From Roseburia sp. (GTDB lineage: Bacteria; Bacillota; Clostridia; Lachnospirales; Lachnospiraceae): DNA of 64,000 nt. A program made the position numbers and the translations under genes. The stretch is from contig JAGBEG010000008.1 in the NCBI GenBank assembly GCA_017937095.1, forward strand, positions 1 to 64,000, read 5' to 3'. The notes beneath the pieces were generated by a model. It was not told the DNA's origin, ran no database searches, and worked only from the letters and a program-made list of their open reading frames with translations. Shown here piece after piece: positions 17,245 through 25,983 of this stretch; the first letter of the stretch is position 1; every line of letters starts with the position of its first letter.

Positions 17245-17273
17245 TTGCCAATCCTATTGTTTTATGCGATAAT
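17245..17273 (+). promoter_or_regulatory. promoter of the YjfB-like gene
   Basis: TTGCCA (17245-17250), 17-bp spacer, GATAAT (17268-17273), 34 bases before the start codon. Confidence 0.72.
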
Positions 17274-17306
17274 GACCTTAGAAATGACAGGAAAGGTGGG
17301 ATTCTT

Positions 17307-17519
17307 ATGGATTTTTCCAATATTGATCTGGCGCTTGGCACATTGACTGCCTACGACGCCACATCTTCCGTCAGCTCCGCCAGTCTCGCCTACGCTGTCG
17401 GCACCGAGATACTCAGCCAGTCTCTCGATATGACGCAGGAGATGGGAGCTTCCATGATCCAGATGATGGAGCGCTCCGTAACGCCGGAGCTTGGCGGCAA
17501 CATCGACGTTTACATTTAG
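17307..17519 (+). CDS. YjfB-like small protein
   Basis: A 70-residue acidic protein matching the YjfB family (putative motility protein): short amphipathic helices, Ser/Ala-rich middle (SSVSSASLAYAVGTEILSQSLDM interrupted by hydrophobic positions) and a helix with MIQMMERS. Members are common next to or co-regulated with flagellar genes in Firmicutes, but their role is not established. Own promoter, ribosome site AGGAAAGGTGGG, and a terminator straight after make it a monocistronic unit. Confidence 0.8.
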   Translation: MDFSNIDLALGTLTAYDATSSVSSASLAYAVGTEILSQSLDMTQEMGASMIQMMERSVTPELGGNIDVYI

Positions 17520-17530
17520 TAACCGCCTGT

Positions 17531-17574
17531 AAAAAACGGGCTGTCGGCAATAAAATTGCTGTCAGCCCGTTTTT
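17531..17574 (+). terminator. terminator between YjfB-like gene and ridA
   Basis: AAAACGGGCTG pairs with CAGCCCGTTTT, with an inner stem; A- and T-rich ends allow both converging genes to use it. Confidence 0.88.
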
Positions 17575-17605
17575 CTTTGCCGCAAATCTCTTTGCAAAGC
17601 AGTTC

Positions 17606-17980
17606 TTATTTGGTTGCGATTGCCTCGATTTCGAGCATGACGTCCTTCGGAAGACGTGCAACCTCCACGCAGCTTCTCGCCGGATATGCGCCCTCGAAAA
17701 ATGTCTGGTATACTTCGTTGATTGCGCCGAAATCATTCATTTCCTTGATAAAAACAGTGGTCTTGATGACATTCGCCATGCTTGTCCCTGCCGCCTCAAG
17801 CAGATTCGACAGATTCGTCAGCGCCTGCTTTGCCTGCGCCGCCGAGCCCTCCGGGATCTCTCCTGTTGCCGGTACGACCGGGATAATACCCGATGTGTAT
17901 ACCATACCATTTACCTCGATTGCCTGCGAATACGGTCCGATTGCTGCCGGAGCCTTGTCTGTGCTGATTACATTCTTCAT
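17606..17980 (-). CDS. ridA: RidA family reactive-intermediate deaminase
   Basis: A 124-residue protein that hydrolyses reactive enamines/imines made by PLP-dependent dehydratases. Family motifs: APAAIGPYSQAIEVNG near residue 8-23, YTSGIIP, and the active-site stretch ARSCVEVARLPKDVMLEIEAIA near the C terminus with its conserved Arg and Glu. The ATG at 17980 follows GGAAAGGGAG; a longer frame to 18016 has no ribosome site. It converges with the YjfB-like gene. Confidence 0.93.
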   Translation of the reverse strand: MKNVISTDKAPAAIGPYSQAIEVNGMVYTSGIIPVVPATGEIPEGSAAQAKQALTNLSNLLEAAGTSMANVIKTTVFIKEMNDFGAINEVYQTFFEGAYPARSCVEVARLPKDVMLEIEAIATK

Positions 17981-18060
17981 TATGAATCTCCCTTTCCTCT
18001 GATCCTGCCTTGTCACTTTTAAGTTTCATCTATCATAGCACACTTTCTACCCGTATGCCA

Positions 18061-18894
18061 CTACAATTTGCGGATGGCGCGCTCTGTAATCTCGATACGC
18101 CGCTCCTTATAAAGTCTTCCTACTGCGCGCTTGAATGCGTTCTTGCTCAGTCCCACCTCCCGCATAATGACCTCCGGGGAAGCCTTGTCCGTAAAAGGTA
18201 GCACGCCTGCAAATTCCTCGATGACCTCCATGACCTTCCTGGCGTCCGCATCCATCTGCAGATACGCCTTTTCGCGCAGGGTAATGTCAAGCTTGCCGTC
18301 CGGCTTCACCCCTGTCACCTTCGCCTCGATCACATCCCCGATCTGGAATCTGCCCAGATCCTCATGCGCCGGAACCATCGCAGAGTAGCGGTCATCCACC
18401 GCGACAAATGTCCCGAAGTCATGACCGAACTCATAGATTCTGCCGTTTACCATATCACCCTTTTTGTACGGCGCATCGGTGCGAAGCAGCTCGTACAGCT
18501 TTTTCATGCTCGCACACAGTCTGTGGCTCTTGTCGATGTAGAGCCTCACTAAGATTTCATCGTCCGGCTGTACCTTTCTTGTCATTTCTTTATATGGAAG
18601 AAACAGATCCTTTTCCAGCCCCCAGTCCAAAAACGCACCGATCTTTCCGACCTCCGCCACGCGAAGCACTGCCGCCTCTCCGATGACGATTCCCGGCGTA
18701 TGGGTCGTCGCAATCATGCGGTCTTTCGAATCCTTGTACAAAAACACTTTAAGCTTATCGCCCGGCTTTGCCTGTTCCGGCACCTGCTTTGCCGGAAGCA
18801 GCACACGCTGTTCGTCTCCCTCACGCTCCGCTAAGTACACGCCGAACTCCACCTTCTTTACCACGGTAAGCTCCTGATACTCTCCTAATTTCAT
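18061..18894 (-). CDS. CvfB/YitL-like S1 RNA-binding protein
   Basis: A 277-residue protein with S1-like OB folds and a C-terminal winged helix, as in CvfB (virulence regulator of Staphylococcus) and YitL. S1 blocks are visible at about residues 5-60, 65-125 (GKIGAFLDWGLEKDLFLPY) and 140-205 (GRIYEFGHDFGTFVAVDDRYSAMVP is split by a strand); residues 215-277 are the winged helix with PEVIMREVGLSKNAFKRAVGRL. It probably binds RNA. The ATG at 18894 follows AGGAACGG. Direct repeats lie upstream. Confidence 0.88.
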   Translation of the reverse strand: MKLGEYQELTVVKKVEFGVYLAEREGDEQRVLLPAKQVPEQAKPGDKLKVFLYKDSKDRMIATTHTPGIVIGEAAVLRVAEVGKIGAFLDWGLEKDLFLPYKEMTRKVQPDDEILVRLYIDKSHRLCASMKKLYELLRTDAPYKKGDMVNGRIYEFGHDFGTFVAVDDRYSAMVPAHEDLGRFQIGDVIEAKVTGVKPDGKLDITLREKAYLQMDADARKVMEVIEEFAGVLPFTDKASPEVIMREVGLSKNAFKRAVGRLYKERRIEITERAIRKL

Positions 18895-18907
18895 TCCGTT
18901 CCTCATT

Positions 18908-19013
18908 TCTGCGCACACTTTTGCGCATATGCTGTTTCTCATGAATTTACAGCGCAGACATCCCGTGTCCTTCCTGCGCTCCTATCTGCGCACACTTTTG
19001 CGCATATGCTGTT
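18908..19013. repeat. 29-bp direct repeat upstream of cvfB
   Basis: TCTGCGCACACTTTTGCGCA and the following 9 bases occur identically at 18908-18936 and 18985-19013. The core is itself an inverted repeat (GCGCA...TGCGC). A related 20-bp copy is at 44215-44234. Confidence 0.85.
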
Positions 19014-19057
19014 CCACACCGACTTCCGGCGCGACATCCGGTGTGCTCTCCTTGCTA

Positions 19058-19771
19058 CTATCTGCGCAAAAACTGTACGACGGCATATACCTCATCCGCT
19101 TCGCCGCCAAGCACGACCGTCGCGCTCTGCTCCCCGACCGTAACGACCGGATAAAGGGTATCTCCGAGTACCGCCGCCTTGCGGTATTCGACGCGAAGTC
19201 CGCCCACCACGAAATCATCCGGCAGAAATTCTTCCGCCACAAGTACATATTTGCCGTTGTTCATGTGATGATTCGTATCAATGTGAAACCGCGCCACACG
19301 CACCGGTTCCTTTTTCTCTCCGTCGTCCGGTGCCGCCACCTTACGGTCGCCCCACTCGCCGGAAAGTCCCCCGGTAATCTCGTCACGGTATACCTTTATC
19401 ATATGGTCGGATATCTTCACCGGACGCATCCGCTCCGTATCCATGAACACCCACACGGAATTTGCGCGCACAAGCTCCGCTCCGTTTTCATCCTTGATCT
19501 GAAAATTACGGTATCCGTAAAAGCCTTTAAAATCATACGGCCATGTGCTGACACTGATTTCTTCTCCCATCTTCGGATATCTCGCGATCCGAATCTCCCA
19601 CGAGGATAAGACCCATGCAACGTGCTCCCGCGCAAGGTAGTCTACGCCGATTCCAAGCTCCTCGGATTCGAAGGTACAGCAGTCCTGCAGATAATCCAGC
19701 AATGCCGGAAGCGTAAGCTGCTGTTCGCTGTTTATCTCACTGTAACGTACACGACTCTTAAACTGATACAT
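19058..19771 (-). CDS. acyl-ACP thioesterase
   Basis: A 237-residue protein with a double hotdog fold, FatA/bacterial TE family: SRVRYSEINSEQQLTLPALLDYLQD at the N terminus, WVLSSWEIRI, and in the second half ARFHIDTNHHMNNGKYV with the conserved Asn-His catalytic motif. It releases free fatty acids from acyl carrier protein. The ATG at 19771 follows GGAAAGGAAAG. It lies upstream of the CvfB-like gene with a 160-base gap holding the repeats, so the two may be separately transcribed. Confidence 0.9.
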   Translation of the reverse strand: MYQFKSRVRYSEINSEQQLTLPALLDYLQDCCTFESEELGIGVDYLAREHVAWVLSSWEIRIARYPKMGEEISVSTWPYDFKGFYGYRNFQIKDENGAELVRANSVWVFMDTERMRPVKISDHMIKVYRDEITGGLSGEWGDRKVAAPDDGEKKEPVRVARFHIDTNHHMNNGKYVLVAEEFLPDDFVVGGLRVEYRKAAVLGDTLYPVVTVGEQSATVVLGGEADEVYAVVQFLRR

Positions 19772-19995
19772 ATCTTTCCTTTCCACGCGGATGTGCATTC
19801 CAAAAATCCACGCATTGCCTCATTAAGTACTCTAACACACCGCTTTCTTTTTTTCAATCTGCCACTTTTGTGCATTTCTTCTTTTATACATTTCTGTTTT
19901 TACAGTGAAGCGCTGCACGAACTTTGCCTGCGGCAGTTCTGGCGTGTATCGTACATGTCGCCCTGAAAAACTGCGGTCACCCGGACAATAAAAAA

Positions 19996-20024
19996 CAAAA
20001 AGCCCCAGCAGAAAACTGCTGAGG
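19996..20024 (-). terminator. terminator of tRNA-Gln
   Basis: CCTCAGCAG/CTGCTGGGG stem with TTTT loop followed by CTTTTTG on the minus strand, about 10 bases after the tRNA. Confidence 0.88.
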
Positions 20025-20033
20025 TCTTGTTAG

Positions 20034-20105
20034 CAGGGCTACCAGGATTCGAACCTGGAAATGACGGAGTCAGAGTCCGTTGCCTTACCGTTTGGCGATA
20101 GCCCT
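20034..20105 (-). tRNA. tRNA-Gln (CTG)
   Basis: A 72-base cloverleaf: acceptor AGGGCTA/TAGCCCT (with the A1-U72 pair tolerated in tRNA-Gln), D arm GCC...GGC, anticodon stem ACGGA/TCCGT with loop CTCTGAC (anticodon CTG), T arm CCAGG-TTCGAAT-CCTGG, discriminator G. CCA is not encoded. Confidence 0.95.
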
Positions 20106-20149
20106 AAGTGCTGTCAACAAATGATATTATAACAGGTGTCCAAAAAAAA

Positions 20150-20800
20150 TCAAGTGTTTTTTTCAAAAATTTCTAATTTTTTTCCAACCATTGCATACTG
20201 CACCTGCTCTCCCCAGGAAATCCGCGCATTGCCGCAGGTCGCCTCCACGATTTCACGCTCCACCGCCTGCTGCTCTTCGACCGGAACCATCAGAAGCAGT
20301 TCCACGGCATCGGTGTAGACGGTATCGATCAGCAAAAGCCCTTTCTGTGCAATCAGATACTGCAGCTTGCCAAGACCGTTATAATCTGTCCCGACTGAAA
20401 GCCTTATGCCTTCCTTCTTATCTATAATGACGCTCGCCGCAAGCCCCTCCTGCGTCGCCTTCTGGTAGGCGCGCACCAGACCGCCGGTTCCAAGCAGCAC
20501 GCCGCCGAAATAACGCGTCACCACAACGGCAGCATTGTGAATGTCCTCCCGGAGCAGCACGTCAAGCATCGGACGCCCAGCGGTCTGTGCCGGTTCTCCG
20601 TCGTCCGAACAACGGCTGATCTCCTGACGCCCTCCGATTACAAACGCCGAACAGTTATGTCTGGCGTCCCAGTATTTCTTCTTCATCTCCGCGATAAACG
20701 CCGCTGCTTCCTCTTCCGAGGTCACCGGGCGCACCGTCGCGATAAATCTGGACTTCTTCTCTATAATCTCCCCTTCGCCACCAGAGTATACGGTCTTCAT
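20150..20800 (-). CDS. YigZ/IMPACT family protein
   Basis: A 216-residue protein with an N-terminal UPF0029/IMPACT domain (about 10-120: KKSRFIATVRPV, ARHNCSAFVIG, SDDGEPAQTAGRPMLDVL, VVVTRYFGGVLLGTGGLVRAY) and a C-terminal ferredoxin-like DUF1949 domain (about 135-205). The family occurs in almost all bacteria; IMPACT modulates translation stress signalling in eukaryotes, but the bacterial role is not settled. Separate from the tRNA gene downstream. Confidence 0.93.
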   Translation of the reverse strand: MKTVYSGGEGEIIEKKSRFIATVRPVTSEEEAAAFIAEMKKKYWDARHNCSAFVIGGRQEISRCSDDGEPAQTAGRPMLDVLLREDIHNAAVVVTRYFGGVLLGTGGLVRAYQKATQEGLAASVIIDKKEGIRLSVGTDYNGLGKLQYLIAQKGLLLIDTVYTDAVELLLMVPVEEQQAVEREIVEATCGNARISWGEQVQYAMVGKKLEIFEKNT

Positions 20801-20937
20801 AAAATTCTCTCTCTTTCCGTTCCATCACTTTCTTTAAAATAGTACCATGCCCCGTTTCCCTTTTGCAATATAAATCCTTAAGAAACTGTGAAGAATCCAT
20901 GTATTTTCAGTTTTTTCTTTATTCTGACACATTTCTT

Positions 20938-20946
20938 TGGTATAAT
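20938..20946 (+). promoter_or_regulatory. extended -10 promoter of the PBP gene
   Basis: TGG-TATAAT (TGn extension plus consensus -10), 27 bases before the start codon. No good -35 box is present, which fits an extended -10 promoter. Confidence 0.65.
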
Positions 20947-20972
20947 GGATTGATTAGAAAAGGAGGCCTACT

Positions 20973-23567
20973 ATGAATTATGGAAAGAAACGTACGCAGA
21001 AGCGTGAGCATGAGCTGGCTTCTAAAAGTACCATGATTCGCAAAAAATTCAGCGTAATTTTTTGCAAGGCATTGCTTATATGCTTTTTTGCAGTCGTGAT
21101 TGTCGGCGGATGCTCCGCAGTCGGCGTCATCTCCGGAATTATCGCCTCTGCTCCAACAATCGATGATATCGACGCGACTCCGACCGGCTATCTCACGACT
21201 GTCCTTGACAGCGAGGAAAACCAGACGGCAACGCTGGTCGCTTCCGGCTCGAACCGCAAATATGTAACAATCGACGAGATTCCGCTTGATTTGCAGCACG
21301 CATTCGTCGCCATTGAGGACGAGCGTTTCTACGAACACAACGGCATTGATCTGCAGGGTATCCTGCGTGCAGGCTTAAAAGGCGTTGCCTCCGGTTTTCA
21401 TTTTACGGAAGGCGCCAGCACCATCACACAGCAGCTTCTTAAGAACACGGTCTTTACCGAGTGGACAAGCGAACAGTCCATGGCGGATAAGTTCGAGCGA
21501 AAGTTTCAGGAACAGTACCTCGCGCTTCAGCTCGAAAAGGTCGTAGACAAGGACTGGATTCTTGAAAATTATCTTAACGCGATCAACCTCGGTCAGAATA
21601 CGCTCGGCGTCGGCGTGGCTTCCGAACGGTACTTCGGCAAGGACGTATCGGAGCTAAATCTCTCTGAGTGCGCCGTGCTTGCGGCAATCACACAGAGCCC
21701 GACCAAGTACAATCCGATTCTGCACCCGGAAAACAATGCCGAGAGACGCGGGAAGGTACTGAACAATATGCTCGAGCAGGGCTACATCACACAGTCCGAA
21801 TATGACGAAGCGATCGCGGATAATGTATACGACCGCATACAGCTCGTCAATGTGGAATCGCAGGATGATAACATTAATTCCTACTTTGTCGATGAAATGA
21901 CTGACCAGATCATTCAGGATTTTATCGACATTCTCGGCTACACCGAGACGCAGGCTTATAAGGCGCTCTATCAGGGCGGTCTGACGATTTACTCCACACA
22001 GGACCCTTCCATTCAGGCAATCTGCGATGAGGAAATCAACAATCTGGAGAATTATCCTACCGATCCAAAGGTGTCCTTCTCCTACCGCGTTTCCATCGAG
22101 TCGCCGGACGGTACAGTTTCCAATTACAGTCAGCAGACGATGCTTTCCTATTATCAGTCTGCCAACAAGAACTACAATATCAACTTTGCCAGCGAGGAAG
22201 AAGCACTCGCCGCAATCGAACAGTATAAGGCGGACATCATGGAAGAAGGGGACGTCGTCGTAGACGGAAGCGAAACGCTTTCCTTTACGCTTCAGCCGCA
22301 GACAGCCCTGACCATCATCGACCAGACGACCGGAGAGGTCAAAGCCATCGTCGGCGGACGCGGCGATAAAACCGCCAACAAGACGTTGAACCGTGCGACA
22401 GACACCACACGTCAGCCGGGTTCCACGTTCAAGATCATTGCGGCATATGCACCGGCTCTCGATGCGGGCGGCAAGACGTTAGCAGATGTACAGGACGATG
22501 CTCCTTACACCTATTCGACCGGAGAAGGCGCATCCGTCAACAACTATGACGGACGATACCGCGGCTTTACCACACTCAGGGAAGCCATCACCGATTCTAT
22601 CAACATTGTAACCGTCAAGACACTCGCGGAAATCGGTCCTTCGCTCGGTTATGACTATATCCGCAACTTCGGTTTCACGAGCGTCGGCATCGACGAGAGC
22701 GGCAATGAGACGCTTGCACTCGGCGGTCTGACGAACGGTGTTTCCAACTTAGAGCTGACCGCTGCATACGCGACGATTGCCAACGGCGGTACCTATATCA
22801 AGCCGAAGTTCTACACGAAAATTCTTGACCATGACGGAAATGTGCTGCTCGACAATTCTTCGCCGGAGACGCACACCGTCCTTAAGGAAACTACCGCATG
22901 GCTTCTGACAGACGCCATGACGGATGTTATGACGCAGGGAACCGGTACACCCGCCTACTTCGGAAGCAGCATGGCGCAGGCAGGTAAATCCGGTACGACC
23001 ACGAAGAACCGCGATTGCCTCTTTGCCGGCTATACACCATATTACACTTGTGTTGTATGGGGCGGCTACGACGACAACGCTGTTCAGAGCGGCAGTCAGA
23101 CTGCTTATCCAAAGAAGATCTGGAAAGCCGTTATGAGCCGGATACACGAGGATCTCGAATACAAAGACTTTGAAAAACCGGACGGCATCGTGACCGCGAC
23201 CGTCTGCAAGGAATCCGGAAAGCTCGCAATCGACGGCGTATGCACCAACGATCCGCGCGGCAATGCAGCCTACACAGAGTATTTTGCCGAGGGAACGCAG
23301 CCTACCGAATACTGCGATCACCATATTCTTATGAATATCTGTGCAGATTCCGGACAGCTTGCAGGACCAAACTGCCCGAACACCTACGCGACCGGCGTAT
23401 ATATCACCGGCGGTACGCCGACGACAGAGGATGCACCTTATCTTCTGACGGAGGAAGCGCTTGCCAATACCTGTACCTTCCACAATGCGCCCACCACGCC
23501 ATATCAGGAAACGCCTTATTCTCCTGTTCCCGGCGTGGACACCCCGACGGACGGCGGCGGCTATTGA
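20973..23567 (+). CDS. class A penicillin-binding protein (PBP1a type)
   Basis: An 864-residue bifunctional enzyme that polymerises and cross-links peptidoglycan. Membrane helix at about 29-57; GT51 transglycosylase with EDERFYEH (115-122) and TITQQLLKN (150-158); transpeptidase with Ser484-x-x-Lys487 (in RQPGSTFK), SIN at 542-544 and KSG at 672-674. The C terminus (about 720-864) is Cys- and Pro-containing, with DGVCTNDPRG and repeated short blocks, a plausible extracellular extension. Ribosome site AAAAGGAGG. It is monocistronic, with an extended -10 promoter and a terminator behind. Confidence 0.96.
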   Translation: MNYGKKRTQKREHELASKSTMIRKKFSVIFCKALLICFFAVVIVGGCSAVGVISGIIASAPTIDDIDATPTGYLTTVLDSEENQTATLVASGSNRKYVTIDEIPLDLQHAFVAIEDERFYEHNGIDLQGILRAGLKGVASGFHFTEGASTITQQLLKNTVFTEWTSEQSMADKFERKFQEQYLALQLEKVVDKDWILENYLNAINLGQNTLGVGVASERYFGKDVSELNLSECAVLAAITQSPTKYNPILHPENNAERRGKVLNNMLEQGYITQSEYDEAIADNVYDRIQLVNVESQDDNINSYFVDEMTDQIIQDFIDILGYTETQAYKALYQGGLTIYSTQDPSIQAICDEEINNLENYPTDPKVSFSYRVSIESPDGTVSNYSQQTMLSYYQSANKNYNINFASEEEALAAIEQYKADIMEEGDVVVDGSETLSFTLQPQTALTIIDQTTGEVKAIVGGRGDKTANKTLNRATDTTRQPGSTFKIIAAYAPALDAGGKTLADVQDDAPYTYSTGEGASVNNYDGRYRGFTTLREAITDSINIVTVKTLAEIGPSLGYDYIRNFGFTSVGIDESGNETLALGGLTNGVSNLELTAAYATIANGGTYIKPKFYTKILDHDGNVLLDNSSPETHTVLKETTAWLLTDAMTDVMTQGTGTPAYFGSSMAQAGKSGTTTKNRDCLFAGYTPYYTCVVWGGYDDNAVQSGSQTAYPKKIWKAVMSRIHEDLEYKDFEKPDGIVTATVCKESGKLAIDGVCTNDPRGNAAYTEYFAEGTQPTEYCDHHILMNICADSGQLAGPNCPNTYATGVYITGGTPTTEDAPYLLTEEALANTCTFHNAPTTPYQETPYSPVPGVDTPTDGGGY

Positions 23568-23601
23568 TCGTCTTCCCCCGACAATGAGACATAATTTCTT
23601 T

Positions 23602-23646
23602 AAAAAAGAGATACCATTGGTCTAAGACCAACGGTATCTCTTTTTT
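23602..23646 (+). terminator. bidirectional terminator after the PBP gene
   Basis: GAGATACCATTGGTC pairs with GACCAACGGTATCTC (15 bp, one wobble), flanked by six A and six T. Confidence 0.93.
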
Positions 23647-23698
23647 GATGCACACCCGGCGCTTCACCTTCCTATAGCTGCCATTTCCCCTGTCTGCC

Positions 23699-24421
23699 CT
23701 ATCTTCTCGGGCGCCTCCCTGTTCGTGCAAAAATATTCTCCATAATCCCTTCCGCCTGTGCGAGCGCCTCTTTGGTCTGATCCCCTTTCCTACAGCACCA
23801 GTCTACTGCCCGCTCCTCTTCGCTTAACACTGCAGCCAGCTCCTCCTGCGGCACTTTCTCTGCGGCATATTCTTTCAGCGTCAATCTCATCAGACGCTTC
23901 ATATAACGGTTCAGGCTGTCTCCTGCAAGCTGCTGCATACGCATACGATGCTCGATCGCCTGAATCTCTTTTCGCTGGTTCTCCTGCGTTTCCCGCTTCT
24001 CCTGCTCATCCTGTGCAATTTTCACCTGCACCGCATGATACTCGAACGCTTCTGCCAGCGCCTCCAAAAACACTCCCTTGAAATCAACCGGACGTAGGAA
24101 CACACGGAACACATTGCGTTCATTGATAAAGAAATGAAGCTGCGCCGGACTTATTGTCGTCGTGTAGATGATACAGACCGTGCTCGGCACATTCTTATTG
24201 AGGTATGTAATAATCTGTTCCCCGTTATACCCTTCCAGCGATAAGCCTGTCACTACCACATCGTAATCCTTTTTCTTGATTTTCTTCGCCGCCTCAATGC
24301 CGTTTAGTGCCGTATCTATCTCAAATTCCTGTTCCCCCATAGCGTCCAGAAATTCCTGAATAATCTGCGGATATTTACTGATAAACAGCATCGATTTGCT
24401 CCCATTTTTCTGTTCGCCCAT
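23699..24421 (-). CDS. response-regulator-like protein with degenerate receiver
   Basis: A 240-residue protein. Residues 12-125 have the CheY-like fold order (MLFISKYPQIIQEFLDAM, DYDVVVTGLSLEGYNGEQI, CIIYTTTI, VFRVFLRPVDF), but the phosphoacceptor Asp is Gly (VVVTGLSL), the acidic pair after beta-1 is missing and the usual Lys is Arg. It therefore looks like a pseudo-receiver. Residues 135-165 are a charged coiled coil, and the C-terminal 80 residues match no DNA- or RNA-binding domain I know; they do not look like ANTAR. GAAAGGGGAG supports the ATG at 24421. It lies downstream of amt, beyond a terminator. Confidence 0.7.
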   Translation of the reverse strand: MGEQKNGSKSMLFISKYPQIIQEFLDAMGEQEFEIDTALNGIEAAKKIKKKDYDVVVTGLSLEGYNGEQIITYLNKNVPSTVCIIYTTTISPAQLHFFINERNVFRVFLRPVDFKGVFLEALAEAFEYHAVQVKIAQDEQEKRETQENQRKEIQAIEHRMRMQQLAGDSLNRYMKRLMRLTLKEYAAEKVPQEELAAVLSEEERAVDWCCRKGDQTKEALAQAEGIMENIFARTGRRPRR

Positions 24422-24515
24422 ATCGCCGCTCCCCTTTCTTTTCCAGTACCTTTTTCCTATACTTATTATAATCGATTTCCGGTGATTCTTCAATATGGCA
24501 ATCGTGGGGGCATGC

Positions 24516-24540
24516 AAAAACCCCGAAGTTTCCTTCGGGG
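24516..24540 (-). terminator. terminator of amt
   Basis: CCCCGAAG/CTTCGGGG with TTTC loop, then TTTTTGC on the minus strand. Between it and the amt stop lies a second dyad (GATTAGATT/AATCTAATC, 24572-24593) with a further direct copy at 24594-24603. Confidence 0.9.
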
Positions 24541-24612
24541 TCTTTGCGTTGATGTATATACTAACTAAGGGGATTAGATTCACCAATCTAATCAGATTAG
24601 ATTAGTGCAATA

Positions 24613-25809
24613 CTAATGCAGTTCTCTGGAAACGAAATCCGGGTAGCCTGATTCAAGACCATGCTCGGTAGAATCAAGTCCTTCGATTTCTTCCTCTGCA
24701 GATACTCTAAGACCAATGGTCTTCTTTAATACGATAAATACGATGCTCATCGTCACGATTGTCCATGCTGCAATGCAGACAATACCAAGACACTGAATTG
24801 CAAGGTGATGTACACCGCCGCCGTAGAATAAACCGTCCTTGTAATCGAACAGACCGACTGCGATCGTTCCCCAGATACCGTTGCAGCCATGTACTGCGAC
24901 TGCTCCGACCGGATCGTCAATCTTTAACTTATCCTCAATAAAATATACTGCCACGCAGACAAGCACGCCTGCAACTGCTCCGATAATGAAAGAACCGATA
25001 ACATCTACATTTGCACATCCTGCCGTTACCGCTACAAGTCCTGCAAGAGAACCGTTTAAGGACATTGATACATCCGGCTTACCGTTTCTGATCCATGTAT
25101 AAAGCATTGCCGTAACGGTTGCGACTGCCGGCGCTACGGTTGTTGTTGCAAAAATCTGTGATAACTGCATGGTATCAGATGCTGCTGCACCGTTGAAACC
25201 ATACCATCCGAACCAGAGGATGAATACGCCAAGCGCACCGATTAAGATATTATGACCAAGGATAGGTCTTGGCTTGCCGTTCTTGTCATACTTGCCGATA
25301 CGAGGTCCTAAGAGCGCTGCACCGATAAATGCTGTGATACCGCCTACCATATGGATGCATGCAGAACCTGCGAAATCGGTAAATCCCATCTCTGTAAGCC
25401 ACGGTGTTCCACCCCATACCCAGTGCGCCTCGATCGGGTATACACATAAGCTGATGATAAAGCTGTAAATACAATAGGTAACGAATTTGGTACGCTCTGC
25501 CATCGCTCCGGATACAATCGTTGCTGCTGTTGCACAGAATACCAGGTTAAATACGAAGGAAGACCAGTCCGTCTCACCAAAATTCGTAAATGGGTTCAAT
25601 CCCCAGCCGAAAAACTTACCGTCTCCGCAGAGAAGGTTGTAACCCAACAGATAAAAAGCAACTGTACCGATACAGAAATCCATCAGGTTCTTCATCGTGA
25701 TGTTACCTACGTTCTTCGCTCTGGTGAAGCCCGCCTCGACCATCGCGAATCCACATTGCATAAAAAAGACTAACGCTGCTCCCATCAGGAACCATACACT
25801 CATATCCAT
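24613..25809 (-). CDS. amt: ammonium transporter
   Basis: A 398-residue channel with about eleven membrane segments. Family marks: FFMQCGFAMVEAGFTRAKN at the N terminus, the twin pore histidines in SACIHMVGG and VAVHGCNGIWG, and the conserved Asp of TDFAGSA. The C-terminal cytoplasmic tail (EEEIEGLDSTEHGLESGYPDF) is the segment that PII proteins contact. glnB lies just upstream, the standard partnership. Between the two is a leader terminator and a short reading frame, so amt may be attenuated relative to glnB. GTAGGAGG precedes the start. Confidence 0.96.
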   Translation of the reverse strand: MDMSVWFLMGAALVFFMQCGFAMVEAGFTRAKNVGNITMKNLMDFCIGTVAFYLLGYNLLCGDGKFFGWGLNPFTNFGETDWSSFVFNLVFCATAATIVSGAMAERTKFVTYCIYSFIISLCVYPIEAHWVWGGTPWLTEMGFTDFAGSACIHMVGGITAFIGAALLGPRIGKYDKNGKPRPILGHNILIGALGVFILWFGWYGFNGAAASDTMQLSQIFATTTVAPAVATVTAMLYTWIRNGKPDVSMSLNGSLAGLVAVTAGCANVDVIGSFIIGAVAGVLVCVAVYFIEDKLKIDDPVGAVAVHGCNGIWGTIAVGLFDYKDGLFYGGGVHHLAIQCLGIVCIAAWTIVTMSIVFIVLKKTIGLRVSAEEEIEGLDSTEHGLESGYPDFVSRELH

Positions 25810-25824
25810 AATCTTTTCCTCCTA

Positions 25825-25875
25825 CAAAAAAGAGGATAACAGCGGCACGTATACAGACTACGCCCTCTATTATCC
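25825..25875 (-). terminator. attenuator-like terminator before amt
   Basis: GGATAATAG (25867-25875) pairs with CTGTTATCC (25834-25842, one G-U) around a 24-base loop and is followed by TCTTTTTT, only about 20 bases before the amt start codon. It lies between glnB and amt. Confidence 0.65.
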
Positions 25876-25914
25876 CCATTGATAATCTCTTCTTACATGA
25901 TTCAGTTTTTTCAT
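25870..25914 (-). CDS. possible 14-residue leader peptide of amt
   Basis: A short frame reading MKKLNHVRRDYQWG with GAGGAA 8 bases upstream of its ATG. Its stop codon lies inside the left arm of the amt leader terminator, so translation could influence folding. There is no evidence for the peptide itself beyond this layout. Confidence 0.35.
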   Translation of the reverse strand: MKKLNHVRRDYQWG

Positions 25915-25983
25915 AATATGTATTCCTCATTCCCCTATCAGACGGTTCCTCATTTCCTCTGACACGGGATTTTTCAGTCGTTC

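Noticed and set aside
23699..24421. ANTAR antiterminator controlling amt and glnN leaders
   Set aside because: The C-terminal part lacks the ANTAR pattern, and the leaders do not show the paired hexaloop hairpins.
25703..25930. 75-residue gene overlapping the amt start
   Set aside because: It runs through the amt leader terminator and the amt ribosome site in another frame, with no ribosome site of its own; the short leader frame fits better.
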